Part shown: piece by piece, positions 42,380 through 46,614 of the stretch | Position numbering within the stretch: the first letter of the stretch is position 1 | Layout: the number at the start of each line of letters is the position of its first letter | NCBI RefSeq assembly: GCF_014697475.1 | Contig: NZ_JACJRV010000057.1 | Span: forward strand, 1 to 46,614 | DNA: 46,614 nt | Origin: Nostoc sp. FACHB-152 | Lineage (GTDB): Bacteria; Cyanobacteriota; Cyanobacteriia; Cyanobacteriales; Nostocaceae | Direction of reading: 5' to 3' | The notes under the pieces: generated by a model | What the model saw: the letters and a program-made list of their open reading frames with translations, nothing else | What the model was told of the DNA's origin: nothing | The model's database searches: none | Program-made: the position numbers and the translations under genes

Positions 42380-43777
42380 ATGTTAGAAGGTTCGATTTTA
42401 CAAAAGCTGGAAACAGCGCATCGCCATACCACCAGACCAATTCGATTTGGAGTGTATTATAAAAACACCCTAGTTGCTCTGTGTCACGCTCTAGAAGACC
42501 ACATTTTAGCTGATCAGACTCAGCCTCTTGTCATTACAGCCTTCCAACGTGGTAAATGGTATTTACAAGAAGCCGAAAGATATGCAGACATAGCCAAGTG
42601 CAGCCGTGAAATTAGCATCATGGCTGCAACCGATGCAGGCTTTGCTGAACATCCTACCAGCCAATTACCCAATGTAGACTTAGTAGCATTAGAGCCAAAC
42701 GACCCAGTAGCGCAGGAATGGCATTTGATTATTCTGTCGCCTGGATACACAGCAATGGTACTTTGTCAAGAGCTATCGGAGGCTGATTATGGTGCAGGTG
42801 GGCTACCAGCTTCAGACTTAGAACGCAAATTCTACGGTTTGTGGACGTTTGAACCGGAGTTAGTGAAAGAAACAGCAGAACTGGCGATCGCTCATATTCA
42901 AAAATATAATCCAGAATTAGCAGCAAAACTCACTACACATAAAGAAGCAATTCAGTCTCGTCTAGCTGCACCAGAAGACTTAAGTACAGTAGTCTCTCGT
43001 GTAGTTGATTACCTGCAAACAGGACAAGAGAACTTATCGATTCCTACAGCACTGCGTCAACAAGCTTTAGACCGTAACTTGGTTTCTAACGAAATCCAAG
43101 CATTTTTGCGGATGGCACAGTTGATAGATTTTGCCGATATCAACAACCCAATGGCAGCTGCGGAAGTCGTAGCCCTTTCCGAAGCAATGGCACAGTTGTT
43201 AGAACTACCAGCTTGGCAAATTAAAAGATTGCGGCTAGCAGGTTTATTACACCGCATAGATCCGCTACAAAAAGCCGAAAGCGTTCTTACTCCCGGAACA
43301 TCTGGCCGTTACACAGAACACGCGCCCAGTTGTCCTTTAACTTGTCCTTTAGTGCCAGGGGCGCAGGTATTGCGAACCATGCCCAGGCTACGGGCTGTTG
43401 CTCAACTTATCACGCACCAAACCGAGTGGTGGGATGGTACAGGAGAACCAGCAGGTTTAGCTGGAGATGAAATTCCCTTAGAATCAAGAATTTTAGCCTT
43501 AGTCGCAGAATTTCAATGGCGAGTCAATCAAATAAAATCAGCTAATCAAAGTCGAGAAGAAATATTTGCTCAAGCTTTAGAAGAATGCCGACAGCAACAA
43601 TCAACCCGCTTTGACCCTAAACTAATAGATGCCCTAACTTTATTAGTCATGGGTTTGCAACAAGGGCTAGATTTACCTGTGATGACAACCAAAGCCAGCA
43701 ACGGTATGTGGTTACTTGATTCTCGCTGGGATAGCCATAGCAAGAGTAGTGAGGAGATTGGTAGTTACCGCAAATGA
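42380..43777 (+). CDS. DICT sensory domain plus HD-type metal-dependent phosphohydrolase
   Basis: The 465-residue product starts MLEGSILQKLETAHRHTTRP. Residues about 1-165 match the DICT domain, a sensor that occurs with HD, GGDEF and EAL domains in cyanobacteria and is linked to light responses. The rest (about 220-440) is a helical HD-GYP-like phosphohydrolase region with GLLHRIDPLQKAE, LVPGAQVLRTMPRLRAVAQL and ITHQTEWWDGTGEPAGLAGDE-type sequence, where H and D residues hold the metals. An enzyme that hydrolyses c-di-GMP or a related nucleotide under sensory control is the natural guess, but the canonical HD pair is not clear (HRID). Its stop overlaps the next ATG by four bases. Confidence 0.83.
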   Translation: MLEGSILQKLETAHRHTTRPIRFGVYYKNTLVALCHALEDHILADQTQPLVITAFQRGKWYLQEAERYADIAKCSREISIMAATDAGFAEHPTSQLPNVDLVALEPNDPVAQEWHLIILSPGYTAMVLCQELSEADYGAGGLPASDLERKFYGLWTFEPELVKETAELAIAHIQKYNPELAAKLTTHKEAIQSRLAAPEDLSTVVSRVVDYLQTGQENLSIPTALRQQALDRNLVSNEIQAFLRMAQLIDFADINNPMAAAEVVALSEAMAQLLELPAWQIKRLRLAGLLHRIDPLQKAESVLTPGTSGRYTEHAPSCPLTCPLVPGAQVLRTMPRLRAVAQLITHQTEWWDGTGEPAGLAGDEIPLESRILALVAEFQWRVNQIKSANQSREEIFAQALEECRQQQSTRFDPKLIDALTLLVMGLQQGLDLPVMTTKASNGMWLLDSRWDSHSKSSEEIGSYRK

Positions 43778-44412
43778 ACATTGACGCTATTAAATCAGGA
43801 ACCCTCAAACAACTGCCAGGGGTAAATTTAGAAGACGAGGAACTCTGTAAACTCGATTTAAGCCGGATTAATTTTGCAGGCGCAACGCTTGTTGGCACTA
43901 ATTTTAGCGGTTCTAAACTCGAAGGTGGGCATTTAGAAGGAGCCAACTTAATGGGGGCTAACCTGCAAGAAACTGACTTGCGGGCGAACCTGATGGGAGC
44001 AAACTTAATGCAAGCCGACTTAACCAGTGCTGACTTGCGCGGTAGCAATTTACGCGGTGCTAACTTAATGGGTGCAACCCTTAATGATGTATCGTTAGCG
44101 GGTGCTTTTTTAAGTGGCGCGAATTTGATGAATGTCAACTTACAAGGCGTTGACTTACGCAGTGCTGATTTGCGTGGTGCTAACTTGAGTGGGGCAAATC
44201 TTAAAGGCGCAGACTTAAGCCGTGCTGACTTGCAAGGAACACTTTTGAGTGAGGCGAATCTTGAAGAAGCTGACTTGCGAGGCGCGAATTTAGCAGGGGC
44301 AAATTTGACAGGTGCTAACTTGCTGTGTGCAGAGTTAGAAGGGGTAAATTTAAGCGGTGTGAAGTTGGATAAAGCTTGTTTGGTGGGTACTGTAATTGAG
44401 ACACTGGCGTAA
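43774..44412 (+). CDS. Pentapeptide-repeat protein
   Basis: The 212-residue product is a continuous run of A(D/N)LxG pentapeptides from about residue 20 to the end (GANLMGANLQETDLRANLMG, then 20-odd further units) and should form a right-handed four-sided beta-helix of about 9 turns. One short unit at DLRANLMG breaks the register. No other domain is present. Such proteins bind DNA topoisomerases or membranes in some cases, but in cyanobacteria their roles are mostly unknown. It is coupled to the DICT-HD gene (ATGA overlap), so the two are made together. Confidence 0.92.
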   Translation: MNIDAIKSGTLKQLPGVNLEDEELCKLDLSRINFAGATLVGTNFSGSKLEGGHLEGANLMGANLQETDLRANLMGANLMQADLTSADLRGSNLRGANLMGATLNDVSLAGAFLSGANLMNVNLQGVDLRSADLRGANLSGANLKGADLSRADLQGTLLSEANLEEADLRGANLAGANLTGANLLCAELEGVNLSGVKLDKACLVGTVIETLA

Positions 44413-44528
44413 ATATTGCACTAAAAAAGGCAGTATCCTTGGCTATTGTTAAAATTTTCGCAGGTGAAGCGAGTAAAAATTTGTAAGCCTAACTGTACCA
44501 CTAGCAATCCCTATTAAAGAATCAAAGT

Positions 44529-44729
44529 ATGACTGACGAAAGCCAATCAAACAACTCAGATGAAGAGGAGTTTGACCCGGTAATAGACCCAAGGGATTGG
44601 TCAGCAGCAGAAACAGAGTTAGCCTGTTTTGCACTTGCTAGAAGCAAGGGTAAACGGTTGGTTAAAATCATCAACACTAAAAAACCACCTATGCCTTTTA
44701 TTTGTATTTTTGAGGACTACCCAGAATGA
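44529..44729 (+). CDS. Small acidic protein, unknown
   Basis: The 66-residue product starts MTDESQSNNSDEEEFDPVID and is acidic at first and basic in the middle (ARSKGKRLVKIINTKK). No known family. It begins 116 bases after the pentapeptide gene and its stop overlaps the ATG of the next gene by four bases (ATGA), so the pair is translationally coupled and likely real. Confidence 0.55.
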   Translation: MTDESQSNNSDEEEFDPVIDPRDWSAAETELACFALARSKGKRLVKIINTKKPPMPFICIFEDYPE

Positions 44730-44968
44730 CACCTGTCGCCGCACAAGTCACAATCACAGCAATCATTCCTATGTTGACCGCTATCGGAAATCGACAATGG
44801 GAAAAGTTTAAAGAACTGGAGGCAGACTTTGTATCCCAGTATGGAGTAGAGGTATGGCAAGAGGTTTTTAATTTCCGTCTCAAGCCAGCACTGGATAAAG
44901 ATTCTGACAGATGGCTACTTATCCAATGGTGTAGTGAAGGAATTATCTCAGTCAAAAATGTGGCGTAG
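44726..44968 (+). CDS. Small protein coupled to the acidic protein gene, unknown
   Basis: The 80-residue product starts MTPVAAQVTITAIIPMLTAI, is mostly helical (REWEKFKELEADFV-like stretch, here NRQWEKFKELEADFV) and has no signal or catalytic motif I recognise. The ATGA overlap with the previous gene supports translation. An antitoxin/toxin-like pair is conceivable from size and coupling but nothing else supports it. Confidence 0.5.
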   Translation: MTPVAAQVTITAIIPMLTAIGNRQWEKFKELEADFVSQYGVEVWQEVFNFRLKPALDKDSDRWLLIQWCSEGIISVKNVA

Positions 44969-45041
44969 CGGCGATCGCCAATAGCTATAACTTGCTGTTG
45001 TTTCTGGCTACTGGATTGCATAATTTTTTTAATTTATTTTA

Positions 45042-45872
45042 TCAGAGGTGCGATCGCCTCACTTGCCTACTCATCCATACCGCCAAAATACTCATTAAAA
45101 ATAACCCCATCACACCCATCAAAGGATTTTGATATACTCCAGTCACCCAATCAGGCACTGCACCCGTATATTTAATTAATCCCCCGATATTGATAATGTA
45201 GTAGCCGCCAACCAAACCACCATGTAAACCAATTGGTAAACCTAAACGTCCCCTACGCCAACGCTTTGCCCATACCTGCGTTAACCCTAAAACTATTAAA
45301 GCCGGGAACTGCGGCAAAGTTTGGATAATTGCCTCTAATGGCTTAATAAAATGTAATGCAGCAAATACAATAGCATTCGTCCAAAGTGCTATACGCTGGC
45401 TGTAATCACGCTGTAATTCATTAAGCAACCAGCCGCGAAATAATAACTCCTCGGCAAACCCAACAGCCAAGCCAACAATTAAACCTTCTATAACTATTTT
45501 TAATAAAAAAACCTTTGGTTGTTGCCATACCAGCCAACCTAAAAGACTTTCTATGCCAAATAGTATCCAAATATTAGTTAAACCTATAGCCAAGCCACGC
45601 AGCAAATCTATTCTGTTGTGTTGCGTAGTATCTAAACCATAATGCTGCAATATCTGAGGTTGCTGATAGACATACTTACCCCACAACTTCAAAAGTAAAA
45701 TAAATTCTGCGTATAGCAAAACCATTGTTAAAATACTTACTAAGTTAGCATCACGTACTAGTAAGTAAATCGGTGCTGCAAAAGGCAACCATAGCAGCAA
45801 CAGCATTAAAATAAAACAACCCAGCCGAATGGGGGCAGGGCTTTGAGCTAATCGGACAAGGTTGTTTTTCAT
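45042..45872 (-). CDS. CPBP-family intramembrane glutamic endopeptidase
   Basis: The 276-residue membrane protein has about eight hydrophobic helices and the CPBP (Abi/Rce1-like) motifs: E141-E142-L-L-F-R146, H174 in AALHF and H217 in IGLHGG. These form the metal-independent glutamic protease site inside the membrane. The cyanobacterial substrates are unknown. It stands alone, convergent with the small unknown gene pair and followed upstream by the MITE-like element. Confidence 0.92.
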   Translation of the reverse strand: MKNNLVRLAQSPAPIRLGCFILMLLLLWLPFAAPIYLLVRDANLVSILTMVLLYAEFILLLKLWGKYVYQQPQILQHYGLDTTQHNRIDLLRGLAIGLTNIWILFGIESLLGWLVWQQPKVFLLKIVIEGLIVGLAVGFAEELLFRGWLLNELQRDYSQRIALWTNAIVFAALHFIKPLEAIIQTLPQFPALIVLGLTQVWAKRWRRGRLGLPIGLHGGLVGGYYIINIGGLIKYTGAVPDWVTGVYQNPLMGVMGLFLMSILAVWMSRQVRRSHL

Positions 45873-45899
45873 ACTGAGTAGTTCAAGAACCCAAAGCTA

Positions 45900-46016
45900 G
45901 GCGATTAGAAATCGCAGCTATACAAACAAAGTCCGCCTGCGCGGACTAAGAAAAAATCTAGGGTTTTTAACCCACGCAGGTGGGTTTTGTCTATGTAGCC
46001 GCGACTTCCCGCCGCC
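45900..46016. mobile_element. MITE-like palindromic element
   Basis: The 117-base element has imperfect terminal inverted repeats, 45900-45927 and 45989-46016, that agree at 19 of 28 places. Inside are two hairpins: AGTCCGC (45930-45936) with GCGGACT (45941-45947), and AACCCAC (45969-45975) with GTGGGTT (45980-45986). It codes for nothing. The sequence resembles a repeat I know in many Nostocales spacers, which would be moved by a transposase elsewhere. Confidence 0.7.
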
Positions 46017-46052
46017 AAAGCTGTTTTTAGACAAATGACCAATAACCAATGA

Positions 46053-46334
46053 CTATTCATCAGGTTCAATACTGCTGGATAAACCGTGAGTTTTCAATGT
46101 TTCACAGTAAAATTCAGCGTGTTCTAAAGCGCAGGTAATGACTAATGCTAACCCGTTTGTATGGGCTTCCATCATGATGCTCACAGCTTGGGGCTGAGTG
46201 AGACTCGGTACGGTGGTTAATAGCGCCTGCACCACATACTCCATAGAGTTGTAGTCGTCGTTATGGAGCAAAACGCGATACCGAGGGGCGAGCTTGCGGG
46301 ATGTGGAACTCTTCTCAATGGTTTCGACAGACAC
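46053..46334 (-). CDS. clpS: ATP-dependent Clp protease adaptor ClpS
   Basis: The 93-residue protein carries YRVLLHNDDYNSMEYVVQAL, the ClpS substrate-binding block, and ends with AHTNGLALVITCALEHAEFY, the helix contacting the ClpC/ClpA N-domain. ClpS brings N-degron substrates to the Clp protease; cyanobacteria have ClpS1 and sometimes ClpS2, and this short form with an N-terminal KSSTSRKLAPR extension fits ClpS1. It stands alone here. Confidence 0.93.
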   Translation of the reverse strand: MSVETIEKSSTSRKLAPRYRVLLHNDDYNSMEYVVQALLTTVPSLTQPQAVSIMMEAHTNGLALVITCALEHAEFYCETLKTHGLSSSIEPDE

Positions 46335-46614
46335 GGCTCTTTGCTCTTGTTTCGATGATTTACTACAACGGAATGCCTATAGGCGATCGCTTAACAGCTT
46401 AACAGTTATTTACTTATTTTATAACATTAAATCCCAAACTCCCTCTTACCCAAAGGTTTGTTCTTAAGACAGATCCTATCCTTTGGCATCGTTGTCAATG
46501 AGTTTGAATAAACTAAGTAGAACGACATAAAAAAACCAAACTGTGTGAAGATAAGTAAATAAAGTCGATGTATCAAGCACGGTAACAAAGGTATGGGTAG
46601 CCGTTTAAGGGTAT
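46335..46614. other. Right-end spacer, no certain gene
   Basis: A/T-rich with one HIP1 at 46381-46390. An ATG at 46593 with an AAAGGT stretch 4-9 bases before it opens MGSRLRV and runs off the end, so a gene may start there, but seven codons are not enough to say. Confidence 0.4.

Noticed and set aside
1-46614. tRNA or rRNA genes
   Set aside because: No T-loop GGTTCRA with a matching acceptor stem and no rRNA-like stretch was seen; the few GGTTCGA/GGTTCAA hits lie inside genes. A tRNAscan run would settle this.

Overview
The window looks like chromosomal DNA of a filamentous, Nostocales-type cyanobacterium (Nostoc/Anabaena group). The evidence is the very frequent HIP1 octamer GCGATCGC on both strands, heptamer-type short tandem repeats (STRRs) in many spacers, a cyanophycin pair (cphB-cphA), an Flv3-type flavodiiron protein, a photosystem-II high-light-acclimation type radical SAM protein, and many small families that are mainly cyanobacterial (DUF29, DUF1830, DUF1997, DUF4079, DUF2993). 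I see no rRNA, tRNA, CRISPR array, prophage or complete insertion sequence. The species is inferred only at order level.

Layout. 1-3.5 kb is an accessory edge: a NACHT NTPase cut off after its Walker B motif, a small membrane peptide whose ribosome binding site lies in a perfect hairpin, a DUF2887 nuclease-like gene with a decayed copy of its own tail, and a DUF29 gene. 3.6-14.9 kb is core metabolism: flv3, coaX, an alpha/beta hydrolase, a Nudix hydrolase, a small very basic protein with a structured leader, argH, larB, a peptide-binding lipoprotein, ispF and trmD. 14.9-19.6 kb holds an 880-base spacer (structured segment, then a composite dispersed repeat) followed by cphB and cphA and a strong terminator. 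19.6-27.1 kb holds tatA (57 codons), a Ser/Thr kinase, cbiT, cdsA, a DUF2993 protein, a translationally coupled pseudouridine synthase/RodZ-like pair and malQ. 27.2-34.4 kb holds a Nudix gene, an unusual pentapeptide-repeat/RidA fusion, a RibD-like reductase, menH, a membrane-anchored lysozyme-like protein that apparently starts at CTG, an NAD(P)-binding protein and a DUF1997 protein. 34.5-40.1 kb holds two DUF4079 membrane proteins, a long ankyrin protein, a CbiG C-terminal/CobE-like protein, a 4-TM holin-like protein and a peptidoglycan-binding protein. 40.7-45.0 kb is a same-strand cluster: radical SAM protein, DICT-HD sensor/phosphohydrolase, pentapeptide protein and two coupled small unknown genes. 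A CPBP protease, a MITE-like element and clpS close the window.

How the parts relate. argH (last step of arginine synthesis) and cphA/cphB (arginine-aspartate storage polymer synthesis and breakdown) lie within about 10 kb, which fits a nitrogen-storage neighbourhood. flv3 and the high-light radical SAM protein point to photoprotection. cbiT and the CbiG-C/CobE-like gene are isolated pieces of corrin synthesis.

The most notable items are the pentapeptide-RidA fusion, the structured and repeat-filled leader of cphB, the structured leader of the 54-residue basic protein, the CTG-start lysozyme-like gene, the radical SAM/DICT-HD/pentapeptide cluster, and the way repeats form spacer hairpins and have been absorbed into the ends of trmD and argH. 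No CRISPR-like or defence locus of clearly new type is visible.
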